DNA from: Methylobacterium terricola
GTDB lineage: Bacteria > Pseudomonadota > Alphaproteobacteria > Rhizobiales > Beijerinckiaceae
DNA: 64,000 bases
Assembly: GCF_006151805.1 (NCBI RefSeq)
Contig: NZ_VDDA01000004.1
Location: 248,001 to 312,000 of the forward strand
Direction of reading: 5' to 3'
Positions 1 to 9,089 of this stretch are shown here, piece by piece (positions within the stretch are counted from its first letter, which is position 1; the number at the start of each line of letters is the position of its first letter). The notes below the pieces were generated by a model. The model searched no databases. It was given only the letters and a program-made list of their open reading frames with translations, and had not been told where the DNA came from. The position numbers and the translations under genes are program-made.

Positions 1-306
1 GGCGCTGCTGGCGCGAGAGGGCCCCAGGCGGGCCTTGCCATGTTTGCGAACCGAACACCGCCTTCCCCCGGCGGCACCGTTGAAACCGAAGCTGAAGGAA
101 CTCTAAGAGAAATTCGGACGCCGTCAACACACCAGCCTGCCGCAGGGCGGGTCGAGCGCGGGCCCAAATTCATAACTAAGGTATATATCCGGTAGCATGC
201 TGCACAGCAGTATGGAAATGGTGCTCTGCAACATCAGATTCTTACGCCCGCCACTGTTCGCGTGCGAATGGAAGAGCTTGGCGCCGCGGCGGCTAACCAT
301 CGGCAC
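1..306. other. non-coding region at window start
   Basis: No convincing gene is seen here. The right half (about 165-250) is clearly more AT-rich than its surroundings. It lies downstream of the minus-strand metallohydrolase, so any promoter in it would serve a gene outside the window. Confidence 0.4.
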
Positions 307-1311
307 TTACTCCCATTCGAGCTCGTGATAGGCCGTGGTGGCGTTGCGGGTATTGAAGTCGTCGAACAGCGCCCAGTCCCCCGCCTCGCCGCGCGCGGCG
401 CCTCCCGCCTCGCCGATCGGCGCACCGTCCCGCACCATCGCCCGCACCTGCCCCTGGAGGGTGGTGAGGTAGCGGTCGATGGCGGCGGCGGCGGCGGGCC
501 ATGGCACCGCCGCCGGGCCGTGGCCGGGCACGACTCGGGCGGCCGACCGCGCGCTCAGGCGCTGCAGCACCGCGATCCAGCCGGAAAGCCGCCCGTCGAG
601 GGCCGGCACGTGGCCGACGAACAGGAGGTCGCCGAGGAACCACGTGTCGGTCGTCTCGTCCCGCAGGGTCAGGTCGCTGTTGGTGTGGGCGGTCGGCCAG
701 GCCTCAAGGTGCAGGACCCGCCCGCCGAGGTCGAGGTCGAGGACGGTCGAGACCAGCAGGGTCGGCGGCACGATGCGGGTGCCGGCGAAATCCGGTCCGA
801 CCAGCTCGGCATTGGCCTTCAGGTAGCCGTCCGCCCGCGCCGCCAGGGCTTCGGGCAGGGCCCGGTGCCCGACGAAGGTCGCGCCTTCGTCAGCGAAGGC
901 GGCGTTGCCGAGCAGGTGGTCGGGATGGACGTGGGTGTTGACGACGTAGCGCACCGGCAGGGCGGTGCGCTGCCGCAATGCCGCGAGGAGGCGCCGCCCC
1001 GCCGTCAGGCTGCCGCCGGTATCGATCACCGCGACGGCGTCGCGGCCGATCACGAATCCGACATTGGCGATGGCGCCGGCATTGCCGCGCCCGGCCAGCG
1101 CGTAGGGTGCGGCGTAGACGAACACGCCCGGCGCGACCTCCTGCATCGGCAGGGGATCGCGGGCCGCCGCGCCGGCGGCGGCCGCGGGGCCCGGCTCTGC
1201 GGCCGGCGCCGGCAGCCCGGGGGCGGCCAGGGCGAAAGCCAGGGACAAGCCGAGGGCGAAGCCGGCGCTCCGGCGGAAGGTCGAGGAGGCGAGCGCGGCG
1301 GGCATTCTCAC
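307..1311 (-). CDS. quinoprotein relay system zinc metallohydrolase 2-like protein (MBL fold)
   Basis: A secreted metallo-beta-lactamase-fold hydrolase of 334 residues. The N-terminus has a hydrophobic Ala-rich export signal (about residues 15-40). The zinc signature HVHPDH lies at residues 127-132, with further metal ligands expected from AWPTAH, GDLLF and PGHGP further on. Overall sequence matches my memory of the SoxH-related family found with PQQ-dependent dehydrogenases and c-type cytochromes in methylotrophs. Its substrate is not established. It is the downstream partner of trmO, overlapping it by 4 bases, so the two are probably co-transcribed. No PQQ dehydrogenase gene is visible in the window. 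Confidence 0.8.
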   Translation of the reverse strand: MRMPAALASSTFRRSAGFALGLSLAFALAAPGLPAPAAEPGPAAAAGAAARDPLPMQEVAPGVFVYAAPYALAGRGNAGAIANVGFVIGRDAVAVIDTGGSLTAGRRLLAALRQRTALPVRYVVNTHVHPDHLLGNAAFADEGATFVGHRALPEALAARADGYLKANAELVGPDFAGTRIVPPTLLVSTVLDLDLGGRVLHLEAWPTAHTNSDLTLRDETTDTWFLGDLLFVGHVPALDGRLSGWIAVLQRLSARSAARVVPGHGPAAVPWPAAAAAIDRYLTTLQGQVRAMVRDGAPIGEAGGAARGEAGDWALFDDFNTRNATTAYHELEWE

Positions 1312-1805
1312 GCGCCCCCCGTGTCCGCGTCGCCGGCCTGGGGCGGCGCCAGCGGCGTGAACAGGGCACGGTCCGGCTTGATGTCGAGGAGCGGCGTGCC
1401 GTCGAGGCAGTCGAGCCCGCGCACGTGCACGACGCCGTCCCCGACCCCGATCAGGGTGACGATGCTGGTGCCGATCGGGTTCGGCCGCACCGGCGAGCGC
1501 AGGGAGAAGGTGCCCCGGGTGGTGCCGTCATCGGCCGGGCTCTGGCGCACGAGGTCGCGCCGCGAGCGGTCGAGCCAGTACAGCACCTCCAGGCGCGCGT
1601 AGAGCGCGACGCCGTCGAGGGCGTCGCGCCAGGGGGGAAACACCTCGATCCGGCAGGCCGGCCCGTCGGCCCGGCCCTGGCGCGGGCAGCCGAGCCGGTC
1701 GGTCCAGGGCGTTCGAATCCGGCCGATGAAGACCAGCCCGGCATCCGTGGCCGGGGGCGGCTCCACCGCGACCTCGCCGGCCCGGATCTCGTTGAGGCGC
1801 ACCAT
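1308..1805 (-). CDS. trmO: TrmO/TsaA-family tRNA methyltransferase
   Basis: A 165-residue TsaA/YaeB-domain protein. Known family members (TrmO) methylate N6-threonylcarbamoyladenosine at position 37 of certain tRNAs using S-adenosylmethionine. Visible family features are the early IGRIRTPW segment, the central SPVRPNPIG motif and the DIKPD segment near residue 140. Length is short compared with the E. coli protein, which has an extra C-terminal domain, but normal for alphaproteobacterial versions. The stop overlaps the start of the downstream metallohydrolase by 4 bases, implying translational coupling. The substrate is inferred from family. Confidence 0.82.
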   Translation of the reverse strand: MVRLNEIRAGEVAVEPPPATDAGLVFIGRIRTPWTDRLGCPRQGRADGPACRIEVFPPWRDALDGVALYARLEVLYWLDRSRRDLVRQSPADDGTTRGTFSLRSPVRPNPIGTSIVTLIGVGDGVVHVRGLDCLDGTPLLDIKPDRALFTPLAPPQAGDADTGGA

Positions 1806-2499
1806 GCGGGTCTATCCCTCCCCTCGCGAGCAGGCCGGGCCTCAACGGAGGTGTTCAGACTGCGCCGGCCCGACCTGCCGCCGGACCGACCCGCGGGGGC
1901 AGTCGTGGGCCCGGCCTCAGGAGCCTATTGCACCGGTCGCCGAACTGGCAATCGGCCGGCGGCGTCACGCCCGAAAACCCGGGCGGCGCTGGGCTCCGGT
2001 GTCGCCCGACGCGGCATCCTGGCAGGATGCCCCGGCCGCAGCGCACGAACGGCCTCCTCCCGCGGGAGCGGGACTTCCGGCTCGCGGCACCGCTGCCGAC
2101 GCCTGGATATCACGACGGGCACGGTGGCGGCGATCGGCGTCGACGGGGTACGAAGCGCAGAGGCGAACTCCTGACGACACGTACCATCGCGAGTGCGCCA
2201 GCCGACGCAATCGGGTGGCTCGACGGCTCCTCCCGCGGTGCCGTCGAGCGCCTGTCCGACACAGACGGCCGAGAAGGGTGCGAGCCCGGCTGAGCACCGG
2301 TTGGCGCCGGGCCTTCACGGCGGCCGCTCGCCGGTACGGACGATCGTTCGGAGGCGCGCCGGCCGGCGGCTTGCACCTGCCGTGCGCGAGCATCGTCCGA
2401 CATCAGATCGTCGTCGGCAGCGAGACGAACCCGACGGCTTGGAGCCCCACGCGATGGCCGCGCGATCGGTCGGTGCTCCAGGTCGCCGGTCGGTCCTGC
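1806..2499. other. intergenic region without a recognisable gene
   Basis: About 700 bases between trmO and the asparaginase gene. Several overlapping reading frames are open on both strands, but they are low-complexity Arg/Pro/Ala translations typical of GC-rich shadow frames. I see no conserved motif, RNA structure or repeat. It presumably contains the trmO promoter at its left end. Confidence 0.4.
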
Positions 2500-3501
2500 T
2501 CAATATTGTGAAAAGATCTCCGCCAGGGCGGCGGGGTCGCGCGTCACCGTGAGCGCAAGGGCCAGCAGGATGCGGGCCTTCTGCGGCGTCAGGTTGTCGG
2601 CGCTCAGGATGCCGAGCTCGGCGAGGCGCTGCGTCGACGGCACCACGCCGCTGCCGGCCCGGGTCGATTGCACCACCGCGATGCCGGTGGCGACCGCGCG
2701 TCCCAAGGCCTCGGCCTCGGCCGGCGGGGTCATGCCGGGGGCGAGCCCCGCCGAGACGATGCCGCGCGCGCCGGCCGCCGCGAAGGCCCGCACCGCGGTG
2801 CCGTCGGCATCGGCGTAGGCGTAGGAGATGTCGACCCGCGGCAGGGCGTCGAGGCTCCGGATGTCGAACGGCGTGCCCGGGGCGTGGCGGCGCTCCGCCC
2901 GGCGGTAGTAGCGCACATGCGGCCCGTCGACCTGCCCGAGCACGCCGAAATCCGGCGTCCGGAAGGTCTGCATCCGGGCGACCGAGGTCTTGGTCACTTC
3001 GCGGGCGGCCTGGATCTCGTCGTTGAGCACCACCAGCACGCCGCGCCCGCGCGATGCCGGCGCCGCCGCGGTGCGGAGCGCCGCCACCAGGTTGAGGTCG
3101 GCATCGCTCGACAGGGCGCTGATCGGCCGCTGCGAGCCGACCAGCACCACCGGCACGTCGACGGTGAGGGTCAGGCTGAGCGCGTAGGCGGTCTCCTCCA
3201 GGGTGGCGGTGCCGTGGCCGATGACGATGCCGGCGAGGTCCGGGTGCTCGCCCACGAGCTGCTCGCAGAGCAGGACCAGGGCGCGCCAGTCGGTGAAGCC
3301 CACACCCGGGCTCGTCACCGCCCGGTAGCGCACCGGCACCACCTCGGCCACCATGCGGGTCTCCGACACCCGCGCCAGGATCTCCTCCGCCTCCAGCCGC
3401 TCGCCGGTGGCGCCGTAATCGAGGATGTCGAGGCTGTCGCGGCCCACCGACGAGAGGGTGCCGCCGGTGCCGATGAAGGCGACCTTCGGGAGTGCTGTCA
3501 T
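2500..3501 (-). CDS. asparaginase (type I/II family)
   Basis: A 333-residue L-asparaginase-family amidohydrolase, expected to deamidate asparagine to aspartate. No signal peptide is seen, so it is probably cytoplasmic. The N-terminal nucleophile motif GTGGT lies at residues 11-15. The second catalytic Thr is T98, and the conserved lysine is K171 in VTKTSV. In the second motif the residue after the Thr is Ala (A99, HGTATLEE) where the textbook enzymes have Asp (GTDT). This may shift substrate preference. It lies 9 bases downstream of the alpha/beta hydrolase gene on the same strand, so a two-gene operon is likely. Confidence 0.85.
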   Translation of the reverse strand: MTALPKVAFIGTGGTLSSVGRDSLDILDYGATGERLEAEEILARVSETRMVAEVVPVRYRAVTSPGVGFTDWRALVLLCEQLVGEHPDLAGIVIGHGTATLEETAYALSLTLTVDVPVVLVGSQRPISALSSDADLNLVAALRTAAAPASRGRGVLVVLNDEIQAAREVTKTSVARMQTFRTPDFGVLGQVDGPHVRYYRRAERRHAPGTPFDIRSLDALPRVDISYAYADADGTAVRAFAAAGARGIVSAGLAPGMTPPAEAEALGRAVATGIAVVQSTRAGSGVVPSTQRLAELGILSADNLTPQKARILLALALTVTRDPAALAEIFSQY

Positions 3502-3510
3502 GCGGGTGAC

Positions 3511-4626
3511 CTACCTCGTGCGTGCGTGTCCGGTGGGGGATGCCGGGGCCCGGGCCTCCCCGGTCGTCGATCCGCTGGCAGGATCCGTGCCGGCGGCCTC
3601 GCCGCAGCCCGGCGCGTCGAACAGGGCGGCGAGGCCGCAGGCCGAGCCGAGCATCCGCCGGCCGCTATGGCCGACCCCCGGCACCACGTACAGGGGCTGG
3701 CGCAGGCCGGGGTGCCGCGCCTTGAGGGCCTCCCAGTAGAACTCGCCGCGGGCGAGGCGGAACGGCCCCTGCGCCTCGGCCATGCAACTGCGGTCGAGGG
3801 CGGGGTGGTCCGGGTCGGTGTCCCGGCCGCCGAGCAGGTAGGTCACCGGGCGGACGACATAGGCCGCCTCGAGCGATCGCGGGTCGGCCCCGGCGGCGTA
3901 GCGCGGCAGGTCCCGCATGCCGTATTTCCAGCGGTCGTAGCCGGGGCATCCCGCGGTCGGCCCCGGCCGCTCGGGCGTGAAGTAGGCGTAGCTGCTCGGG
4001 TTGGCGACGACGGTGCTCATGCGCACGCCCTGCCGCGCCAGCGCGTCCCCGGCGCGGGACAGGATCGCGTAGCGCTGCGCCACCTGGCCGCCGCCGGAAT
4101 GCCCGGCGACGACGATGCGCGACAGGTTCGGGAAGCGGGTTCGGTCGCCCAGCCGGGCGACCACCGCGTCGAGGGCGTCGAAGGAGCTGAGGGGGAGCGG
4201 GCCGAGGGCGTCCTCGCCGCCCTGCCAGCCCTCGAGCGACCAGTGCAGCACGTCCGCCGGCAGTCCGTAGGCCGCCCAGTCGGTCTCGGCCAGGAATTGC
4301 GGCGCCACCACGAGGGTGCCCTCGCCCGCGGCGCCGGCATCCGCCCGGGCTGCGAGGCCGGTGCCGAAATAGGTGTCGGCATCGCGCAGGCGGCCGTGGA
4401 GCACGATCACCGCCCGGGTCACCTCCGGGTGGCGCTGCTCCAGGTCGGCGGAGGCGAAGAGCAGCAGCCGCGCGCCCGGCGCCACAGCCAGGCTGCGGTC
4501 GCCCAGGACGGAGACCGGCCGGTGGTGCCGGCCCGCCTCGTCGGCGTCCTGCCCCCGGACCGTGAGCGGGGCGAGCAGGAGCGGCAGCGCGAACAGGAGC
4601 CGGCGGGTGCGGAGCGGAAGCATCAT
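3511..4626 (-). CDS. secreted alpha/beta hydrolase
   Basis: A 371-residue hydrolase with a clear N-terminal signal peptide (about residues 8-25, ending near VRGQ). The nucleophile elbow GHSGG follows the IVVAG strand in mid-protein. A late Asp (GGRDTDPDH) and a His (VVPGVGHS) could complete a Ser-Asp-His triad. The long central segment with YAYFTPERPG resembles secreted esterases of unknown substrate found in rhizobia and methylobacteria. It is the first gene of a probable operon with the asparaginase. A specific substrate cannot be read from the sequence. Confidence 0.7.
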   Translation of the reverse strand: MMLPLRTRRLLFALPLLLAPLTVRGQDADEAGRHHRPVSVLGDRSLAVAPGARLLLFASADLEQRHPEVTRAVIVLHGRLRDADTYFGTGLAARADAGAAGEGTLVVAPQFLAETDWAAYGLPADVLHWSLEGWQGGEDALGPLPLSSFDALDAVVARLGDRTRFPNLSRIVVAGHSGGGQVAQRYAILSRAGDALARQGVRMSTVVANPSSYAYFTPERPGPTAGCPGYDRWKYGMRDLPRYAAGADPRSLEAAYVVRPVTYLLGGRDTDPDHPALDRSCMAEAQGPFRLARGEFYWEALKARHPGLRQPLYVVPGVGHSGRRMLGSACGLAALFDAPGCGEAAGTDPASGSTTGEARAPASPTGHARTR

Positions 4627-4690
4627 CGCGCCTCAAGGAGGATCGCCGCCATCGGCAGATCGGACCTTCATGAACCGTGCCCGGGTTGGC

Positions 4691-4765
<75 letters not shown>

Positions 4766-4946
4766 GAGAGCCCGCAAGCCCTTGATACGCAAACACGAGA
4801 CCACCGTCACGGGCGGGTCTTTAGAGCCCCTGGGCGTGCCGGCGTCAAGGCGCAAAATCCGGCTCGGCCGTCCCGCTCCGGGGTTCGCCGCGGTTCCCGG
4901 TTCCGCCGATCATGCGAGGTCCGGGAGGGGCCTTGCGGACATCGTG

Positions 4947-5615
4947 TCAGCCGCCCGGCGACTGCAGGAACGCGAGCGGGGCCGCCGCCGTCGGGTCGAG
5001 CACCGCGGCGGTGAGGCGGCCGGTCCGCAGCGGGGCGGTGTCGAGGTTGGTGCGGTAGGGATGGCGGTCGGGCCGGCCGGCGTAGCAGGGCGTGTGCCCG
5101 TGCAGCACGTGCTTGCCGAAATCGTACTCGACCGACAGGAACGGCTCGCGGATCCACAGGCGGGCCATCACACACGGATCGATGCCGCGGCGGCCGGGGC
5201 GGAAGCCGGCATGGACGTAGTAGCGCAACGCGTCCTCGTGCACGGTCTTCAGGCCGGCGATCCAGTCCAGAGCCGCCGCCGGAAGCTCCGCGATCCGCGC
5301 CACGCCGTAGGAGGCGAGGGTCCGGTCGCCTCCGGTCGCGATCCAGGCCGCGGCCCTCCCGGGATCGTGAACGGCCCGCAGCAGCGCCGATTCCCGGTTG
5401 CCCATCAGGCAGGTGACGGAGGCGGGATCGGCCTCCTGCAGCGCCCGCACCATGGCGACGGCGCGGGCGCTCTCCGGGCCCTTGTCGATGTAGTCGCCGA
5501 GGAAGACCAGCCGCCGGCGCCGGCCGGCCCCGTGCGCCGCGATCAGGCCGAGCAAACTCTCGAGCGCGCCGGCACAGCCATGGACGTCGCCGATGGCGTA
5601 GGTCAGCTCGTCCAT
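4947..5615 (-). CDS. PPP-type metallophosphoesterase with altered GNH motif
   Basis: A 222-residue member of the phosphoprotein phosphatase / calcineurin-like superfamily, which hydrolyses phosphoesters with two metals. Visible motifs are GDVHG (residues 9-13), GDYIDKG (40-46), VHAGF and HGHTP. The third motif, normally GNHE or GNHD, reads GNRE at residues 72-75, so the conserved catalytic His is Arg; the codon on the coding strand is CGG. The other metal ligands are present. Length fits the bacterial PrpA/PrpE-like group. Substrate is unknown. The gene is monocistronic between tRNA-Thr and the divergent AraC gene. Confidence 0.85.
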   Translation of the reverse strand: MDELTYAIGDVHGCAGALESLLGLIAAHGAGRRRRLVFLGDYIDKGPESARAVAMVRALQEADPASVTCLMGNRESALLRAVHDPGRAAAWIATGGDRTLASYGVARIAELPAAALDWIAGLKTVHEDALRYYVHAGFRPGRRGIDPCVMARLWIREPFLSVEYDFGKHVLHGHTPCYAGRPDRHPYRTNLDTAPLRTGRLTAAVLDPTAAAPLAFLQSPGG

Positions 5616-5852
5616 GAGGCGCGGCGACTCCGTCGGGGGCGGCTATGGCGAAGGTCCAAGCAGAGCGCCCCGCCCCTGTCGATGCCGCCGCACCGGATTG
5701 GGACGCTGGGGCAGGATTTCGAGACGTGGCGTGGAGCCGCCTGCCGGACACCACCCGGCACCGGCCTGAGGCGACGTGTCGAAGGTGATGATCTTGCTTT
5801 GCCGAGTGTTTTCGCTCTAACGGCGAAGCACGACAAATCAGCCGAGCGATCT

Positions 5853-6908
5853 ATGCCTGAGGCAGGAGCGACCGCCCGACGTGGAGCGGGTCTGCACTTC
5901 TCGACCGATGCCGCAACACCGTCCGGCCAGGACGGGTTCGAGGCGTATCACGACATCTACGCGATGGTGGCCGATGCCGTCCGGCTCGACGAGGCCTTCG
6001 CCGTCGAGGTCGCGGCCGAGCGCCTCGACGGCATGATCCTGTTCGACCGCCGGATGCGGGGCGTGGCGCATGTCCGGCCGCCGCGGCGGGTCCTCCGCAA
6101 CGGGTTCGACCATTTCACCGCCCAGCTCGTCCTCGACGGTGCCCTGGCGGTCGGCACGCCCGAGGGCGAGCGGGTCGTCGGGCCGGGCGAGATCGCCCTC
6201 ATCGACATGAGCCGGCCGATGGAGACGCGGGCGGCCCGGGCCCGGATCCTCACGCTGTCGGTCCCTCGCGGCGAGGTCGAGGCGGCGGTTCTCGAGCCTG
6301 GGCGGCTGCACGGCGCCGTCCTGCCCCAGGAGCGGGCGCATCTGCTCTCGGGCTTCCTTCGCTCCCTCCTCGACGAGATGCCGGGCTACGGCGCCGCCGA
6401 CCGGCAGCGCCTGGCCCGGGTGATCACGGAACTCCTCGGTCTCGCCCTCTCGGGAGCGGTACCGCAGCTCGGTCCTGCGCCGGAGGCGGATCACGCCGCG
6501 CCGGCCAGGGACGCGGTACGCATGGCCGGCGCAGCCGCCTGCCGTCGCCGCGCCCGGCTCTACATCGACGCCAACCCGGCGGCGACGCCGGAGGCGGTGG
6601 CCCGGGCCGTCGGCGTCTCGCGCTCGGTGCTCTACCGCGCCTTCGAGCCGAGCGGCGGGGTCGCCCGCGCCATCCGCGCCCGCCGCCTGGCGCGGCTGCG
6701 CTCCCTGCTGGCCCGGCCGGACGAGGCCGGCCGGATTGCCGACCTCGCCCATGCCTGCGGCTTCACGAGCGAGTCCGACTGCAGCCGGGCCTTCAAGGCT
6801 GCCTATGGCCTGTCGCCGAGCGAGTACCGGCGCCTCGGCCGGGAGGCCCATGCGCCGGATGTCCCGGTCCGCCAGAGCTTCGCTGGGCTATGGAACGACC
6901 TGCGCTGA
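5853..6908 (+). CDS. AraC-family transcriptional regulator
   Basis: A 351-residue transcription factor. The N-terminal half is a cupin-like ligand or oligomerisation region containing AYHDIYA, DHFTAQLVL and GEIALIDMSRP. The C-terminal 100 residues form the double helix-turn-helix: the first HTH is AVARAVGVSRSVLYRAF and the second is IADLAHACGFTSESDCSRAFKAAYG, followed by the family ending SPSEYR. The open frame extends far upstream, but codon content changes and a neighbouring gene lies there, so I place the start at the ATG at 5853. The effector and targets are unknown. Confidence 0.85.
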   Translation: MPEAGATARRGAGLHFSTDAATPSGQDGFEAYHDIYAMVADAVRLDEAFAVEVAAERLDGMILFDRRMRGVAHVRPPRRVLRNGFDHFTAQLVLDGALAVGTPEGERVVGPGEIALIDMSRPMETRAARARILTLSVPRGEVEAAVLEPGRLHGAVLPQERAHLLSGFLRSLLDEMPGYGAADRQRLARVITELLGLALSGAVPQLGPAPEADHAAPARDAVRMAGAAACRRRARLYIDANPAATPEAVARAVGVSRSVLYRAFEPSGGVARAIRARRLARLRSLLARPDEAGRIADLAHACGFTSESDCSRAFKAAYGLSPSEYRRLGREAHAPDVPVRQSFAGLWNDLR

Positions 6909-7067
6909 GCCGCACCTTCCGGTGCTGCAGTGCAACATAAGGTCGCAACACATGATCGTCGCGCGACCCTGGCACGTGAATCGCTGCGCTCCGCCGGCGC
7001 GGCGCGAGCATTCCTCCGGCCCGGACCTTCGCCCGCCCAGTCGTGTCGTGAGGCCGGTGGAGATGGC

Positions 7068-7307
7068 ATGGCTGACTTTCTCACCGTTGCCCTGGTCTGC
7101 GCCGGCTCCCTGTCGGCGCCGGATTGCTCGCGCGACACCGCCCTCGACGTCGCGGTCGCACCGGCTCCGACGCCGATCGCCTGTCTGATGCAGGGCGAGA
7201 CCCTGGCGGCGCGAAGCGGCCTGGTGCGCGGGCACGAGACCTACCTCAAGGTCGCCTGCGAGCGCCGGCGCACCGCCGCCCTCCGCCCGGAGGCGGGGCC
7301 GCGATAG
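7068..7307 (+). CDS. small conserved hypothetical protein with N-terminal hydrophobic segment
   Basis: A 79-residue protein starting at the ATG at 7068, with a purine-rich GGTGGAGATG just before it. The N-terminus (FLTVALVCAGSL) looks like a short export signal or anchor. Three cysteines follow (PDCS, ACLMQGE, VACERRR). The pattern resembles small secreted proteins that recur in Methylobacterium genomes, as I remember them. Function is unknown. It follows the AraC gene by 160 bases on the same strand. Confidence 0.6.
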   Translation: MADFLTVALVCAGSLSAPDCSRDTALDVAVAPAPTPIACLMQGETLAARSGLVRGHETYLKVACERRRTAALRPEAGPR

Positions 7308-7478
7308 GGGCGGCCGGGCCGCGCACGAGGGAGCGGTTCCCGGAAGGCGGGCGTGGGGGATGGATGGATCGGCCGCGCCGGGCTATGCCCTCCCTCCCGT
7401 TGCGCAACAAGGCCCGCGCGGGTCCACCCGCGCGACGCGGGCCAGCCGCATATCGACGAGGAGCGTCGCCCCCGCCCC

Positions 7479-8111
7479 ATGCAGATCGAAGCCGTTCCGC
7501 CGCAGACCCGCCTGCCTCCTCTCGCCAAGCTCGCCCTGGAGCTCGGGCCCCTCGGGGTGTTCTTCCTCGGCAATGCCTATGCCGAGAAGTTCGGCTTCGC
7601 CTCCGACCAGCGCCTGTTCGTGGCGACCGGGCTGTTCATCGCCGCGACCCTGGCGGCCCTCGCGGTCCACTACGTCTGGGTGCGGCGGCTGCCGATCATG
7701 CCGCTGGTCTCCGGCGTGGTGGTGGTGGTGTTCGGCGGCCTCACGCTGCTCCTGCGCGACGAGCTGTTCATCAAGCTCAAGCCCACCATCGTGAACAGCC
7801 TGTTCGGGGCGGTGCTGCTCGGCGGCCTCGCCTTCGGCCGGCCGCTGCTCGCCCTGGTGCTCGACAGCGTGTTCGACCTCACCCAGGAGGGCTGGCGCAA
7901 GCTCACCTTCCGCTGGGGCCTGTTCTTCTTCTTCCTGGCGGCGGTGAACGAGGTGGTGTGGCGCACGCAGACCACGGATTTCTGGGTCAGCTTCAAGGTT
8001 TTCGGCATCATGCCGATCACCATCGCCTTCGCGCTGGCCCAGACCCCGCTGCTGCTGCGCTACGAGCGCAAGAAGGACGAGACCAACAAGGGCGAGAGCA
8101 AGTCGGGATAA
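7479..8111 (+). CDS. yciB: inner-membrane-spanning protein YciB (intracellular septation protein A family)
   Basis: A 210-residue polytopic membrane protein with about five hydrophobic helices. Family signatures are the early [13 protein letters not shown], the central [15 protein letters not shown] segment, and [31 protein letters not shown]. In enterobacteria the family is linked to cell-envelope integrity and septation. Two in-frame starts exist; the ATG at 7479 gives the usual family length, whereas 7353 adds an unlikely 42-residue extension. It ends with a basic cytoplasmic tail. Confidence 0.88.
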   Translation: MQIEAVPPQTRLPPLAKLALELGPLGVFFLGNAYAEKFGFASDQRLFVATGLFIAATLAALAVHYVWVRRLPIMPLVSGVVVVVFGGLTLLLRDELFIKLKPTIVNSLFGAVLLGGLAFGRPLLALVLDSVFDLTQEGWRKLTFRWGLFFFFLAAVNEVVWRTQTTDFWVSFKVFGIMPITIAFALAQTPLLLRYERKKDETNKGESKSG

Positions 8112-8174
8112 GCGCGGCTCCGGACGCGGTGCCGCAGGCGGAACAGGCGCGGGACTTCGACGATTCACCTCGTC

Positions 8175-8984
8175 ATGAGCCCCGCACGTCAAGACTCCAT
8201 GTTCCGGGACCTGCCCGAGACGGCTTGCACCCGCAAGAACTCGTCCGGTCGCACACCGGGCGAGACCGAGGTGACCGAGAAGGCCTTGGCCATCCATCGC
8301 CGCCTGTGCGGGGTCTATGGCTGCCCGATCGCCTATTTCCACGATCTCGACCCGGTGAGCGAGGTAATCTCCTCGCTTCTCTCCCATCGCACCCGCAACG
8401 CCGATTCGGGCCGCGCCTTCAAAGCGCTGCGGGCGCGCTTCAACGACTGGGACGCGCTGGTCTCGGCGCCGACCGAGGAGGTGCAGGCGCTGATCTCCGG
8501 CGTGACCTGGCCGGAGCTGAAGGCGCCGCGGATCCAGGCGGTCCTGCGCGCGGTGCGGGAACGGGCCGGGAGCCTCGACCTCGCTTTCCTCGGTGACCTC
8601 CCGGTGCCGGAGGCGCGGGCCTGGCTCGAGGCGATCCCCGGGATCGGGCCGAAGACCAGTGCCGCCGTGCTGTCGTTCAGTACCCTGCGGATGCCGGCCC
8701 TGCCGGTCGACAGCCACCACCACCGCGTCGCGCAGCGCACCGGCCTGATCGGCCCGAAGGTCGATGTCGGCCCCGCCCACGCGATCCTGCGCGCTCAGCT
8801 GCCGGCGGACTGGAATGCGCAACAGCTCTACGACAATCACGAGATCCTGATGCTGCACGGCCAGCGCTGCTGCTTCCATCGCAGCCCGGCCTGCGGGCGT
8901 TGCGCCGTGCTCGACCTTTGCCCCACCGGGCAGGCCCGGACGGGTGCGCGGGCGACACAGGAAACGGCCGTCCTCCACCCCTGA
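8175..8984 (+). CDS. endonuclease III-like DNA glycosylase (HhH-GPD, Fe-S)
   Basis: A 269-residue member of the Nth/MutY base-excision repair superfamily. The helix-hairpin-helix reads IPGIGPKTSAAVL, with the catalytic Lys conserved. The catalytic Asp is in the following VDSHHHRV. A C-terminal four-cysteine cluster with C-X6-C-X2-C-X5-C spacing (about residues 235-251) should bind a 4Fe-4S cluster. The first 35 residues are not conserved, so the true start may be the ATG at 8199 or later. It is likely a paralogue of the housekeeping Nth, since the sequence around the HhH differs. Specificity cannot be told. Confidence 0.82.
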   Translation: MSPARQDSMFRDLPETACTRKNSSGRTPGETEVTEKALAIHRRLCGVYGCPIAYFHDLDPVSEVISSLLSHRTRNADSGRAFKALRARFNDWDALVSAPTEEVQALISGVTWPELKAPRIQAVLRAVRERAGSLDLAFLGDLPVPEARAWLEAIPGIGPKTSAAVLSFSTLRMPALPVDSHHHRVAQRTGLIGPKVDVGPAHAILRAQLPADWNAQQLYDNHEILMLHGQRCCFHRSPACGRCAVLDLCPTGQARTGARATQETAVLHP

Positions 8985-9089
8985 ATCCGCCCGCTTGACC
9001 CCCCTCCCGGAACGGTCCAGAACGCCGCGCCCGCGGGATTGTGACAGCCCTCGGCCAAGGGACGACGGACCCAAGGGACGACGATCACG

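Noticed and set aside
227-245. TGCAACAT sequences at about 227 and 6931 as a shared regulatory motif
   Set aside because: Only a short match, not palindromic, and without matching gene context.
262-1602. 446-codon open frame on the plus strand over the metallohydrolase and trmO genes
   Set aside because: Its translation is Arg/Gly/Ala low complexity and antisense to genes with intact motifs. GC-rich DNA opens such frames.
1806-2499. Possible gene in the gap after trmO
   Set aside because: Several frames are open, but none has a ribosome site or protein-like composition.
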